The notes: a model not told the origin generated them from the sequence alone. A stretch of DNA of 64,000 bases from Pinus tabuliformis (GCA_031772625.1 CM062815.1:119358989-119422988), one strand, 5' to 3'. Shown: positions 1-12,500, counted from the first letter of the stretch. Numbers and translations: made by a program.

Positions 1-2510
1 TGCGGAACTTTCAATGAAAGCTTTCATTTAAAAACTATAAACCTAAAAATCATAAATATAGATTAAATTAAGTTAACTTTATGACCAAATCAAATTTATT
101 TAATAATAGACTTTATGAATTGCTAAAAAAAATTAATATTATTATGAAACAAATTCAATATCATTTGAATGCATGCACTGAAGCGAGAGTTACAGGGATC
201 AATGTTTCATTGTGCAGAGCTTACAATGAAAACTTTCATTGTGTAAAGGAATTTTCTTTTCTACAGTGAAACCTCTGCACAAGGAACACTCCACTTAAAA
301 AACTACAAACCTAAAAGTCATAAATATAAATTAAATTAATTTAAATATATTACAAAATCAAATTTATTTAATATTAAAATTTATCTTTCACATAATGAAA
401 TCTTTCATTAAAAAACTATAAACCTAAAAATCATAAGTATAAATTAAATTAATTTAAAGTAGTGTAACATTTTTTTTATTTTTATCAATTTCTAAAAACA
501 ATTAATATTATTATGAATGTAAATTCAGTGTCATTTATGAATGCATGTAGGGAAGCCCGAGTTGCGAGGATAAATGTTTCATGTGCAAAGATTACAATGA
601 AATCTTTCATTGTGCATATGAGACTTCCTCTGCACAATAAAAGCTCCACAGAAGAAAAGCTCCGCTTAAAAAACTATAAACGTCAAAATCATAAATATAA
701 AATAAATTAATTTAACTTTATGACCAAATCAAATTTATTTAATAATAAATTTTATCGTCAACGCAATATAAACTTTCATTAAAAAACTATAAACCTAAAA
801 ATTATAAATATAATTAAATTAATTTAACATATTATAACATAAACTTTTTATCAATTGCTAAAAACATTTAATATTATTATGAAAGCAAATTTAATGTCAT
901 TTATGAATGCATGTAGGAAACCCGAACTACAAGCATCCATGTTTTATTGTGCAGAGCTTATGATGAAAGCTTTCATTGTGTAGAGGAAGCTTCCTCCACA
1001 CAATGAAAGCTCTGCTTAAAAAACTATAAACTCAAAAATCATAAATATAAATTAAATTAATTTAACGTAGTGGAACATAAATTTTTATCAATTGCTAAAA
1101 ATAATTAATATTATTATGAAAGCAAATTTAGTGTCATTTATGAATGCATGGAGGGAAGTAAGAGTTGCAAGGATCAATGTTTCATTATGTGAATCTTTCA
1201 TTTTGTGGAGCTTATAATGAAAGCTTTTATTATGCAGAGGAAGCTTCCTCTGCATAGTGAAAGCCCTGCACAAGGAAAACTTGACTTAAAAAATATAAAC
1301 CTAAAAATCATAAATATAAATTAAATTAATTTAACTTTATGACCAAATCAAAATTATTTAATAATAAATTTTATCTTCCTCACAACGAAAGTATTCATTA
1401 AAAAACTATAAACCTAAAAATCATAAATATAGATTAAATTAATTTAACTTTATGACAAAATCACACAAACACACACACACATATATATTATCAATTGCTA
1501 AAAACAATTAATATTATGATAGCAAATTCAGTGTCATTTATGAATGCATGCAGGGAAGCTAGAGTTGCAGGGATCAATGTTTCATTGTGTGTAGCTTTCA
1601 TTATGCAGAGTTTACAATGAAAGTTCCGCTTAAAAAACTATAAACCTAAAAATCATAAATATAAATTAAATTAATTTAACTTCATGACGAAATCAAATTT
1701 ATTTAATAATAAATTTTATCCTCAGCGCAATGAAAGCTTTTTAAAAAAAAATTTAAATCTAAAAATCATAAATATAAATTAAATTAGTTTAATTTTATGA
1801 CCAAATCAAATTTATTTATTAATAAATTTTATCAATTGCTAAAAATAACTAATATTATTATAAAAGGAAATTCAGTGTCATTTATGAATATGTGCAAGGA
1901 AGTTAGAGCTGTAGGGAACAATGTTTCATTCTGCGGAGCTTACAATGAAAATTTTTATTGTGCAGAGGAAGCTTCCTCCACATAGTGAAAGCTCCACATA
2001 AGGAAAGCTCTGTACAATGAAACATTGACTATCACCAAATCAAATTTATTTGATAATAAATTTTATCATTTTTCTAAAAACAATAGGGACTTATGATACA
2101 ACAAATTATTTTGTTGAAGTTTAAAATAGGATCTCATAATACATTAAACTATGGGCTTTAGTTTTCAAAGCGTTGTGAACAACTCCATATTTCATTTGCA
2201 ATATTCAATGCTAATTTAATCTTTGTAATTAATTTTTTTATACACGTGTACATTTTCTTTTCTTCAAGTAAATAAGAATTTAAAGAAATCATGCTAGATT
2301 TTGTAAATACATATTCCCTCTGCGCATACATAAAATGATATCAAAGGTTTAAATATTTATTTAATAATTAAATATTTAACTTCTCAAAGTGTACGCGAAT
2401 AATACACATTGTTTTTGTGGTCATAATCATTTAATGAATGCATGTAGGGAAGCCAGAGTTGCACGGATTAATGTTTCATTGTGCGGATGAAGCTTCCCTT
2501 GCATAATAAA
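1..2510. repeat. AT-rich degenerate tandem repeat field
   Basis: Two or three modules recur in varied order. One begins near atgaccaaatcaaattta (about 81, 348, 720, 1340, 1685, 1797, 2035). A second is the run around aaactataaacctaaaaatc (about ten copies from 30 to 1750). A third begins tcatttatgaatgcatg and runs into a segment rich in gaagcttcc and caatgaaagc inverted pairs (about 165, 532, 897, 1134, 1532, 1878, 2428). Spacing of the third module is mostly 350-400 bases, so the field looks like a decayed satellite or nested MITE-like array. Short open frames here are incidental. No coding signal was recognised. Confidence 0.7.
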
Positions 2511-3418
2511 AGTATCAAGTTCTTTTTCTGTCATCACACATAATTGTCATTTGCATTTTCATTTTCAGCGATCGTTGATGTGAGGAGGCGGGAAAAGTGA
2601 AAGTTGTGGGGAGGTGGATTTCATTATGCAGAGTGTGAATGTGTGGAGGAAGCATGTGCAGAGGTGGATTTCATTATGTGGAGTGTGGATGTGCGGAGGC
2701 AGGAATAACGACAGATTGCGGAGATGATTGTGGAAACATAACATTATTGAAAAATAACAATAATGTGGACCCCACATTGCCTTAATCCATTAGTTAGTGG
2801 TAGAGGTAGGGGCTATGTTGTGTTGCAACTATTACCCTTATTATTATTATTTTTTGTATTATCTTTTGAAGCAGGATCATTGGGCCAAGTTCATGGTGGA
2901 AACCGAACAGGGCTTGACAATTTGGTGGATTGGCCACATGTTGGAATGGAAAATTCAATTTTGTCTCCATTAATGAGATTTTGAATAATGAAAATACAAA
3001 ATTTCAATAAGTTGTAGAGTCTAGGAAATGAAGAGTGAATTTTTGACTTCCCTCAACTAGAGAGGGGGAAGCGAATCAGTTGCCAAGGACGTGCATAAAA
3101 ATTGTATTGATTGAGAGGAAAGGAGCTTCTTCTCCTGCCTCAAACTTGTACTTGTGAAATAAATAAAAGAAATGTGTAACATATTCACTCCATAGCTCCA
3201 CATTTTTATTTCTTTGTTCGAATTGTATATATGTGTGATTTCATTCCAAAACCCGTGTGAATAAGGCTTGTAGCATTATGTGCTTGTAGATATTTGATTT
3301 TAGAGATGTTGTTGTTAGGCGTACTGGTTAAAGTGATCCCAAACCATATTTCATAGTGTCTTTGTTTTGCAGGCAATGACACATTGTTTTGCTGAGTTGA
3401 GTGTGCCTAGGGATTTAA
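2511..3418. other. No recognised gene; left flank of element A
   Basis: A 50-bp tandem pair (2611-2660, 2661-2710) begins gaggtggatttcattatg. A 73-codon frame at 2763-2984 has a hydrophobic leucine-rich N-terminal part but no further support. Before element A inserted, this sequence was continuous with 32569 onward, so it may belong to the upstream part (LTR or leader) of element D. Nothing else was recognised. Confidence 0.4.
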
Positions 3419-3764
3419 TGTTATGAAACCAACTCACACAAAGATAGAAAAGATATATCAACACCTTAGTAATAAGCCTCTTTGAGGGGGCAACCTCCTT
3501 TACATTACACTTTACATTACACAAATGAACAATTCTTAGATGATTCAAATGACAAAACCTCCTTTCTATATATAGGAGTCTAAAGGGTCACAATATAACC
3601 AAAGCCAACCTAACAATAATAATATGAAGGCACAAAAATAACAATAGTGGGATTCTATGGGGCACAATAATAACAATATGGGGACAATAGGGGCACAACA
3701 ATAACAATAAGGGATACATTGACAATAGTAATGGGGGAATCACTAGTATTATAGGGACCTAACA
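3419..3764 (-). repeat. Element A 3' LTR
   Basis: A 346-bp repeat bounded by tgttatgaaac and acctaaca, matching 32239-32568. It contains a run of caataata-type and ggggcacaa-type short repeats. The purine tract of the minus strand lies directly inside it. Confidence 0.88.
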
Positions 3765-3776
3765 TGCCCCTCTCCT
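3765..3776 (-). promoter_or_regulatory. Element A polypurine tract
   Basis: On the minus strand a purine-rich run (ggagaggggca) directly abuts the start of the 3' LTR. This is the expected position of the plus-strand primer of an LTR retrotransposon. Confidence 0.7.
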
Positions 3777-4051
3777 TCAAAAAAGTGTTGTCCTCAATGC
3801 TTGAGTAGTTCTAGATGCTTCTGTATAAAATTCTCATCCTCTCATGTGGAATCTTTAATGGGTAAGTTCTTCTACTTGATGAGATACTCTGAAATTGATC
3901 GATTTCATAGCTATCGAGTTCTTGTTTCTTTGACTGCTTCAGGTTCCAATATGATTTTTCCTTTCTCATCAATTTCTAGCAATATTGTTTGAACTAGAAG
4001 CTTGTCACCTATAACCTTCTTTAAGCATGAAACACGGAAAACTGGGTGTAC

Positions 4052-5613
4052 TCAGGAAGCTGCAGGAAGCTCAAATTTGTATGCCATAGTACCTATCATT
4101 TGCAATACCTTGTACGGACCATAATACTTTGGTGATAATTTATTATCTTTCTTAGCTTGCTTGAGGGACATTTGTTTATATGGTTGTAGCTGTAGGAATG
4201 CCCAATCACCTACATCAAAACTTCTTTCGCTGTGATGTTGATATGCATGCTGTTTCATTCTATCCTACACCAAGGTGAGGTTCCCTTTAATAGTTGGAGA
4301 ATTTGTTGCTGATGCTAGATATGATCTTCCACTACTTTAACTTTAGAATTTTCTCATAAATATGATGTGATGGATGGTGGATGATATCCATAAAGTGCCA
4401 TAAATGGGGTCATTTTTGTTGTAGTATGGAAGGAAGTGTTATACCACCATTCAGCCAGAGGCAACCATTTGACCCATTGTGTCTATTTATCAGATACAAA
4501 GAAAAGAAGATATCCTTCCAAACATTTGTTTACTATCTTAGTTTGCCCATTAGATTGAGGATGATAAGATGAGCTATAAGCTAACTGAGTACCAAGACAA
4601 GAAAATAATTCTGTCCAAAAGTTTCCAGTGAAAATGGGATTTTTGTCACTTACAATAATCTTTGGGTTTCCATGTAGCTTTTGAATTGTTTCCATAAATG
4701 AAGTAGAAATTGTACTCGCTTTAAATGGATGAGATAATGCACAAAAGTGTGCATACTTGGTAAGTCTTCCAACTACCACCATGATTACACTCTTTCCTTC
4801 GAACTTGGGTAAACTTGTGATAAAATCCATTGAAACCTCCTCCCAATGTTGGCTTGGAATGGATAAAGGTTGTAATAGTCTTGGGGTATTAATTGTTTCA
4901 ACTTTATTTTGTTGGCAAACCAAACGTTCCACCACAAACTTTTGAATATCTGATTTAAGGCCATCCCAAAAAAAATCCTTCTTAACCCTGTGGTAGGTTT
5001 TTATAAATCTCGAGTGCCCTCCTAAGGGAGAGGTGTGCAATTCCCTAAGAATCTTTTGTTTGAGTTGGGAATTCTTACATAGGTATAACCAATCATTGTA
5101 CCATAAAGAATCATTTTTCCAGCTAAATGTATCAGATGTACTGGGATCTTGTTGTATCTTTTGAATGAGTGCCCACACTTCCTCGTCATTCTTCCATTCA
5201 TCCCTTGCTTCTTTTATCCAATCTGGTTGGAAAATAGAAATGGCGCAAAGAAATGCTTCCACATTCTCATCCTTTCTTGAGAGTGCATCTGCCACAACAT
5301 TTTGCTTCCTTTTTTTGTAGATGATTTCAAAGTCATAACCCAACATATTTGTGACCCATTTTTGCCGATCTTCTGAAGATAATCTTTGTTCTAAGAAGTA
5401 TTTAAGACTATCATGATCTGTTTTTACCTTGAAGTGTCTTTCTATTAGGTAGGGTCGCCATTTCTTAAGTGCACGTAGTATTGCCAACATTTCCTTCTCA
5501 TAAATAGCTTTATGTAAATACTTTCCTTTGATTAGATGACTTTCGAAAGCAATGGGTCTTTCTTCTTTCATTAAAACAACACCAATTCCATTTCTTGAGG
5601 CATCACATTCCAC
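4052..5613 (-). pseudogene. Element A RNase H and integrase
   Basis: A 376-codon frame (5613-4483) starts in RNase H (ECDASRNGIGVVL, later TDHDSLKYFL and VVADALSR) and runs into integrase. The integrase has the zinc-binding H/C region (LHTSPLGGHSRF, then a VCQQNK end), the first catalytic Asp (MDFITSLPKF), the second (SDKNPIFTGNFW) and the third block HPQSNGQTKIVNK. In the third block the expected catalytic Glu is Lys. One in-frame stop near 4482 follows; related integrase sequence continues and a further frame at 4258-4052 gives the C-terminal part with GDWAFLQLQPYKQ and KYYGPYKVL. The protein would join element DNA to the host chromosome. The stop and the Glu-to-Lys change make this copy inactive. 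Confidence 0.85.
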
Positions 5614-5658
5614 AATAAAGGTTTTTGTGATGTCCGGTGTAGCTAAGACTTGTGATTG

Positions 5659-6590
5659 TCACATTGCCTCTTTAAGATGTTCAAAGGCCTTCGTTGCTTC
5701 TGGAGTCCATGAAAATGCATCTTTCTTCAATAATGTTGTTAGAGGTGCTGCTGTTCTCCGATAATTCTTAAAAAACTTGCGATAATATGCTGTCAACTCG
5801 AAAAATCCTCGTAAATTCTTTATGGATGTGGGGATTTTCCATTCCTTAAAGGTTTTAACTTTTCTAGGGTCTACCTTAACACTTTCATGAGATACAATAT
5901 GGCCCAGATATTCGACCTCGTACTCTAAAGAAACATTTGGAGATTTTTTCATATAATTGTTTCTCCTCCAATAGTTTGAGCACCATGTCAATTGCTGGAC
6001 ATGATCCTTCCAAAACTTGTTGTAGATTAGTATATCATCAAAAAATACTAACAAAAATTTTCTAAGGGTTTGAAAATGGAATTCATCAAACCTTGAAATG
6101 TAGAAGGTGCATTAGTAAGGCCAAAAGGTATGACCATAAAATCATAATGACCCTCATGAGTTCTAAACGCTGTTTTTGGAATGTCTCCAGTCTTCATTCT
6201 GATTTGATGATATCCTGAACGAAGATCCAACTTGGTGAAGTAAATTGATCCATGCAATTCATCCAATAATTCATCAATGACAGGAATGGGAAATTTATCT
6301 TTAATAGTGAGCTTGTTGAGCTCCCTATAATTTGGACACATGCACCATGATCCATCCTTCTTGTGAACCAATATTACTGGAGCAGAGAATGAACTTTGAC
6401 TAGGTTGAATTATACCAACCTCTAGCATTTCTACAACCATATGTTCAATTTCACTCTTTTGGACATAGGGATATCTGCAAGGCCTGATGTTTGGAAGAAT
6501 ACTTCCTGGAATCAAATTAATAGCATGATCATGATCACAAATAGGTGGGAGGCCTTTGGGAGTCTCAAATACCTTGGAATGATTGTCCAA
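5659..6590 (-). pseudogene. Element A reverse transcriptase (frameshifted)
   Basis: Two overlapping minus-strand frames make up one RT. Frame 6590-6048 holds the N-terminal part, with [45 protein letters not shown] and [11 protein letters not shown]. Frame 6054-5659 starts at the catalytic block FFDDILIYN and runs through YLGHIVS and LRGFFELTAYYRKF. The change of frame near 6050 is a small indel just before the catalytic Asp pair. A stop separates it from RNase H at about 5657. RT copies element RNA to DNA. The family match is strong; function is lost. Confidence 0.88.
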
Positions 6591-6671
6591 GACCTTTTGG
6601 AGATCTGGAAAAATGGATGATTTCGATGTGGGAACCTCTAGTGAACATGATTGTGCAATTATGCTTCATTG

Positions 6672-7148
6672 TTATTTCTTTAGAAGCTTTTTCATTCCGT
6701 TAGATCTGATTATCTTTCCTGGTTTCCCTGCAATACCCCTTAATTCAACTTCTTTTCCTTCTAAAGAGAATTTCATGAAAAGTTCTTGAAAATTAGAAGT
6801 TATTGTACCCAACAATTGTAGCCATTTAACTCCTAGTACAACATCAACACCACCCATTGGAATGGAAAGCATTGGGCTATTCAATACATATTCTCCCATG
6901 GATAGCTTGATATTATGGCACTTTCCTTAGCAATATATGGTTCCTCCACTTGCAACCATCACTTGACACTCTGGTGTTGGATATAGGAAGCAATTCAATT
7001 CCTTGGCTATCTTACAATGAATTAAATTATGGGTACTTCCCGAATCAATCAACATTATTACCTTTTTCTTCTTGATATGCCCTTCTATCTTGATAGTTTG
7101 AGGAGTGGTAATTCTAGCCAATGCATTACAAGATATGGTCAAATTCAT
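6672..7148 (-). pseudogene. Element A aspartic protease
   Basis: Frame 7148-6927 carries the active-site block MLIDSGSTHNLIH (canonical D-S-G). Frame 6899-6672 carries the C-terminal part with VDVVLGVKWLQLLG, the usual hydrophobic-hydrophobic-Gly block. A short break around 6900-6926 separates them. The protein would cut the Gag-Pol polyprotein. It lies between gag and RT, as in all Ty3/gypsy elements. Confidence 0.82.
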
Positions 7149-7172
7149 TTCTTATTTTTCTAGGGTATGTTC

Positions 7173-8207
7173 CTAGTGTATATCCTCTTCTTTTGACATT
7201 TCTTGTTCCTTTTCTTCCTCCTCTTCACAATCTATGTAAAATAATTTCTTCTCGGCACACTTATGACCTTTAGTGTATTTTCTGTCACAACTGTAACAAA
7301 GCCCTTTTGCTCTTTTTTCTTCCAATTGTAGTGGTGTCAAACTTGTAGGTTGTGGGTGGCTAGGGGCAGCAACACTTCCATCTTTATGATTGTGAGTGGT
7401 AGGCTTCCTTGTTGCCATAATTTTGCTTTCCATTTTTCTTGCCAACCTGAATGCCGTCTCAAATGAATCTGGTTCCCAAAGGCGAACCTTATGTTGGATG
7501 TTATATTTTAAAGTCCCTATGAACACATAAATCCTATAATCCTCTAGAATATCTTTTACCCTTATATTCAATTTTTGGAAGTCCTCAATGTGCTCCATCA
7601 TTGAACCCTTTTGTTTGAGATTTATCAATTGGCTAAAAAAAGTGTTGCTTTTTGTATCCTCATAATGTGCTATCATTTCATCCGTAAAAATAGCCGAAGT
7701 GACAATTTGTTTATGAGAGAAAAGCCATCGATACCATACAAACTGATTTGGTTCCAAATATAAGTTGCAATTGCATACCTTTTGTGTGTTTTGGACATTA
7801 TGGAGATCGAAAAATTGCTCCATTTGTAATATCCATGTTCCGGGATCCTTGCCATCGAACTTCTTCATATCGATCTTTGGAACATGGTGGTTCTTCAATC
7901 CAACATTAGAGTCTATGAAATCATGATTAACATTTATTTTGTTCTCATCATGTGTTTCCTTTACTACCCTTTCACCATTAGTAAGCATTTCTTGTAGAAA
8001 CTTTGTCAAATTTGTCTTCAAATCTTCCATCCCTTTCTTTATATCATCCATCTTAGCTCCTGTTACTTTTTGTGCGAGTGAAATTTGTTGCACTTGGTCT
8101 CGTAATTTTGATATATCATGTTGCATTTCTTCCTCTTCTTCGTGATTCATGCTAGAGATTTCAGGTTGCTTACTAGGTGTTTCCATTTTCTTTTTTTGGG
8201 GCATCAA
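7173..8207 (-). CDS. Element A Gag (344 codons, open)
   Basis: An uninterrupted 344-codon frame. Residues 1-80 are acidic and probably coiled coil (DISKLRDQVQQISLAQKV). The capsid-like retrotransposon Gag domain follows (KIDMKKFDGKDPGTWILQM, then a region ending in RVKDILEDYRIYVFIGTL). A CCHC-type knuckle, CYSCDRKYTKGHKC, sits near residue 305, with an acidic C-terminal tail. It should form the particle and bind RNA. The start at 8207 is the first Met of the frame. It ends 24 bases before the protease frame. It is the only uninterrupted part of A; the segment after residue 125 looks weaker than family norms, so it may still be non-functional. Confidence 0.8.
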   Translation of the reverse strand: MMPQKKKMETPSKQPEISSMNHEEEEEMQHDISKLRDQVQQISLAQKVTGAKMDDIKKGMEDLKTNLTKFLQEMLTNGERVVKETHDENKINVNHDFIDSNVGLKNHHVPKIDMKKFDGKDPGTWILQMEQFFDLHNVQNTQKVCNCNLYLEPNQFVWYRWLFSHKQIVTSAIFTDEMIAHYEDTKSNTFFSQLINLKQKGSMMEHIEDFQKLNIRVKDILEDYRIYVFIGTLKYNIQHKVRLWEPDSFETAFRLARKMESKIMATRKPTTHNHKDGSVAAPSHPQPTSLTPLQLEEKRAKGLCYSCDRKYTKGHKCAEKKLFYIDCEEEEEKEQEMSKEEDIH

Positions 8208-8747
8208 TTACTGATAATAATGTTTCACTATGCCCTTTGAATTCCTTCAAACTAATTTTTCAAACCAAGCTTATGCAAAAATTTAAAAAAACTACACCTT
8301 TTTTCACTTTGTAGGAGCTCGATATTAAATTTGATGTATCTCTGTAATTTTGGATCTCCAAGGTCTAAAATTTTGTCCTGCGGTAACCCTCCAAGTAATC
8401 TTTCTAACCCCGCTAGTCTGATCAAGATTGGACTCTCCAATGAAGAGTTATGCCAAATCTCCCACTATGACCTAAGTATAGACTCGTTCAGTAGAGCGAA
8501 CTTGTACAATGTGCCATGGATCACTATTTCAACCTTAGGTTCTGAAAATAATACCCAAAAAACTATAGTCCATCCTCTTTCTGTAACTTCTTCCGAAAAT
8601 TCAATCTGATGCTCAGAGTGAAAGTTATGACGATTTTCCCAAGGTCACCTATTTGGAATGTAATTTGGGGGTCTACAAAAACCCTAACTTCCTTAGATTA
8701 TATTTCTGAAAATATAGCGATACAAGATTTGAAATTCAGGTCTAAGG
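8208..8747 (-). other. Element A leader, B-proximal part
   Basis: Non-coding DNA between the A gag start and the B insertion point. With 32103-32224 it makes an untranslated leader of about 660 bases. The last five bases (taagg, 8743-8747) are the left target-site copy for B. No gene was seen. Confidence 0.7.
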
Positions 8748-9765
8748 TGGTGAGCTCTAGTATTGTAGCAATAATGCTGCAACTCCTGGGACTCCCTTCT
8801 TTACTTTTATCAACTCGGTAGTTTGTAACAAACTTGGAAGCGACGGTGCTGTATGCACAAGTACTAGCTCTTGCCGCAGCTGTCACTTGGTCAACTGGCA
8901 CAAGTACGCTAGGGACTTAAGCCAACTTCTATGAGCTCTGAGAAGAAGTCTTTTAACTGATGGACGAAAGCTAACTCAAATAAGGCTGATCTACTTGCAG
9001 AAAGAAACTGGAAATCTGAAAGGAAACGTAACCCTAGCAAACCCTAATTTTACCAGCTATCCCTACCGATGCAAGAAAGAGGATGCAAGCTACTGAAGGA
9101 AATGCCATTGACTTATAGGAAGGTAAATACATGTATCTAAGCTACTTCTACAGTAACATCTGAAAAAAAACATCTTTTTGTTTTTTTGGATAAGTTGCCA
9201 GAATTATCATGCATGCGATTTGACTGTGCAGAGGTGGATTGGCGAGAGGAAATGCTTGGATGAGGTCAGGAAGGTTCAGAGAGGGCCTAAGGGGTCCCTA
9301 ACACCCTTCCAGAGAGTTTCACAAAGTTTGGCTACCAAGAAACCTCATTCGTGAGCTTCTACAGGAAGTCTGCAGGGGTTCTACAGGATGTCTATGATTT
9401 TGTACAAGATGTTCAGAAATGGGATTTTGGAGGATGGATGGATGAAGAAAGATGAAGGAGTGGGTATGGAAGTAGGATAAGGGTTGGAGGTGGTACAGGA
9501 CTTGGTGGATGGAGTTGAGGACAGAGGTAGATGGCTGGATTTGTTCAAGGAGGACTGAAGCAATGATGCACAAAAACTAGGGTTATGTGAGAAAATGGCA
9601 AACGTAAGGCTAGAAGCTGAGCTGAGGGATGGAGCAGATGGGTTTGATGGAGTATGGGCAGGTAGAGAAGTGGTACAGGTGCTCTGCAAGTCGTTTTTCC
9701 AACTGAACCGATGAAGACTTGTAAAATCAAAGACCTAGTTACATTGACCTAATGTGATATCCTCT
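8748..9765 (-). repeat. Element B 3' LTR, truncated
   Basis: It matches 30039 to about 31058 at roughly 95% by eye, starting tggtgagctc. Similarity stops at about 9765 (left gtgatatcctc, right ctgatctagct). The remaining 1.04 kb of the 5' LTR, including its TATA box, has no counterpart here, and neither does the polypurine tract. A deletion has fused the inner LTR half to the extra-ORF region. Small frames in it mirror those at 30620-31031 and are not genes. Confidence 0.85.
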
Positions 9766-9810
9766 TCCCGGTCGTGGAATCCTACCTTCCTTTCCACTTC
9801 CTCCCATTGT

Positions 9811-12500
9811 CTACCTTCTTCCTTTTCCTTCACTCCTTCTAGCAATCCCAAAAGTAAAGGAGGACTGAATTTCAAGCCAATCCAATTGGCCTGCAAATTC
9901 TACATCAACTGTTTGTAGAGAGGTACCCTTGCCAAGGCTTCCCTCATCCTGGTGGGAGAGTGGTATTATTTTATCTTCAGGCTGTGAGGTAGTGTGTTCC
10001 ACCGCCTTGTGCAGGCATGCACGCAGTTTTCTCCCAACAATCTCTCCATGTCCTCAAAGTGGGCAATGGCTTGAGCCTGTTGCTCAATGTATTTCGGTAG
10101 ATCCTGAGGACTGTTGGCCAAGTGCTGGTGGGCGCTTATCACTGCTGATGGGTCATCCGGCTCTGCTCTGATCATGAGAGGCTCACTAAGCTCTCTGCCT
10201 ATGATACTGTGGACCTTTGCTGCTCTCTTCTCCTCATGGATCATCCAAGAGGCCATGGCCATAAGCTGGACATATCCTATCACCGTGTTGGGATCCCATG
10301 TGTTCATGTTCGGAAGGGCGAAGTTGTGCAAGTAGAACTCTGATAATTTGGCCTTATCCTCAAATGAATTACTGCCACATAGAGCTGCAAACTGATGATA
10401 ATTTTGGAATGGGGTGATGCCCCTTTGGGCCAAGGTATTGATCTAAAACTGTAACCACTGATCCTTGAGGTATAGGGCATAGGATTTGGCAGGCTGCCTA
10501 CAATGCAGAGCTTCCATTGCCCAGCTGGCCATGCAAGCCAGTTGGGCCTCCTTTTCTTGTACCTGTTGTTTCAGAGACTGTGTCTCCAATTCTTTTTCCT
10601 GTAGCTGTCGATTCAGTGTCTCAACTTTAGTCTGCATCCCTTCCTTTCTCTTCCGTTCATCAGGGGTATATTTGGCTATTGTGGGCTCCTCCTGTTGCTG
10701 TTGTTCTCCCAAGATATGAGGCATGTCTTCCTTCCTCTGTCCCTGTAATTGTAGCTGTTGTCTAAGAAGCTCATTTTATTCTTGTAGCTTGACCCGCTGG
10801 CTGCTCTCCACATGTCGTACCATAGCCAAGTCCCTCCTTGCCTCTTTGAGTTGTTCCTCTAGAGGACCTACATCCGCCACACCCTTGGACTTAGCGATTT
10901 TCATCCAAGTGTGGGTCCTCACTCTCTCTTCTTCTAGTGCAAGGAAAAGTGGCACTGTGAATTTTTGAGGAATGATCTTTCTAGCCTCTAAGAAGTTATA
11001 GTAGGAGCCCAAGCTGGGCTGGGGGCTAGGTTCCACAATGTTCTCCACCTTTTCTTCCTCATGTTGTGATTTAGCTACCTTAACTTCCATTGCTTCGGTC
11101 TCCTTCAGCCTAGCCAGTGTTTCTTGTAGAATAGTCTCAACATCATGTAGGGAGGCCTTTGTGTCCAACATTTTCATTCTTTCTTTCCAGGTGGATGTCT
11201 TCGGGCTTCCCCGTTCATAAGTGATGGATGCCTTGGAGGGGGACCTCTCCTTTTATGTGGTAGGGGTGTCTACAATTGTGATTGGTTCTTTTGATGGTGG
11301 CTAGGGTCTGCCAGTCTTAATCCTCACACTCCTTCTTGCCTTAAAATACAGGGGAGGCTCCCTTTTTCGCTTTCCCTTCTGCTTGGGAGATTTGCTTAGG
11401 GTGGCCAGCACAACTGCTGCCTCCCTAGCTAAAATTTCTGGTGATTTTTCCCTCTGTTGCTTTGTCTTCAGACTTCCTGTAGAAAGTCCTGTGCTGACTG
11501 TTTTCTGTCTTCCTGTAGAAGCAGTTTTTGGGCTTCCTGTAGAAACAGTTTTCACTGTTTTGGCCTTCTTGGCTGGGGGTGTCTTCTCCTTCGATTTTGT
11601 TGTGGTTTCCTTAGATGTGCCCTCACTTGCTTGGACCTTTTCAGTCCTTTCTGCCCTGATTTGCAACCATTTCTCCCTTGGCGTTGTTCTTTTATTCCAC
11701 CCATAGCTTTGGCCTCAGTAGCTTGGCCTTTTTCTCGTTTCTCTTCTTGCTCTCCCTGTGGTGGTCTGTCCTGGTTTCTTTACCCTTAGTTTCCTTACCC
11801 TTAGTTTTCTTCTCTGCCTCAATATGCTCCCTTTCCTCACTGCTGGATGAAGTGAGTTCTTTGACCAGAATTCGGATATCATCATCCTTGGACATATTGC
11901 GAAAAATCTCCCAGGAGAGAGGGATAGTATAAGTATGGAGGGCATCTTCTACTAGAAGCTTGATAAGCCCATGATGGGCCAGCTGGTTTGGTGTCCCTTC
12001 CTTCAGTTTTGTGCCACACTTAATCAATGACTGTAGGAGGAAGTAGGGGATGCTTAGCTTTTGTTCTGTGGGTAAATCCATCTTATGTCCGAGTTCAGTT
12101 AGCAGCCGGAAGTGATAACTGTATACAATACTGAATCGCCCCTCACAGGTAATGTATTTCATAATATGAAGGCTAACCTCGCTCCAAAATGGCTGAAGGC
12201 TGGCTCTTCGGACCCCATTCTTATCCTCTGAAAACTGTTCTTCTGGTAGGAAGAATTCCTTTTTGGCCTCTGGCCCAATTTCCTTTCCTCTTTATCCCAG
12301 GGTATCCCCAATGGCAAATCAGTGACCCGACTGATGAGTTGTGGGGTGAGTTTTAAGTTCAATCCTCTGAAATTTATAGTGGCCAGTATCTTGGATTTGG
12401 GCTGGAGAGACATTAAGAATTCTTCTGTTACCTCATCATCATGACCTAGAATTCTATCACAGAAGGTCATCCAATTGGCATGGGTAAATAGGTCTACCAC
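9811..12500 (-). pseudogene. Element B extra 3' ORF region (env-like position)
   Basis: Six minus-strand frames in series: 12500-12159, 12162-11692, 11666-11301, 11177-10776, 10724-10443 and 10433-9966 (a further short frame runs to 9811). They read as one broken protein. The N-terminal part is globular (FLMSLQPKSKILATINF, LTPQLISRVTDLPLGIPW) and resembles the plant-element domain often seen in Athila/Tat extra ORFs. The middle is basic and Ser/Thr/Lys-rich, with repeats of STGSPKT type near 11500. The C-terminal half is predicted coiled coil (VETILQETLARLKET, LNRQLQEKELETQSLKQQ). No signal peptide or membrane span is evident, so calling it an envelope protein would not be justified. Function unknown. 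Confidence 0.65.

Noticed and set aside
2763..2984. A 73-codon frame with a hydrophobic N-terminus like a signal peptide
   Set aside because: No conserved domain, low-complexity T-rich source for the Leu run, and it lies in a decayed repeat flank.
9765..9780. Position 9765 as the outer end of a 1.02-kb B LTR
   Set aside because: There is no ca at the end, no target duplication at 31059 and no proper polypurine tract. Extending the right LTR to 32102 gives tg..ca ends and taagg/aaagg flanks.
10486..11932. Cys-, Ser- and Leu-rich plus-strand frames of 60-110 codons
   Set aside because: They are antisense shadows of the coiled-coil and Lys/Glu-rich minus-strand frames of B.
9811..12500. Calling the B extra ORF an envelope glycoprotein
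   Set aside because: No signal peptide or membrane-spanning segment was seen; position alone does not support this.
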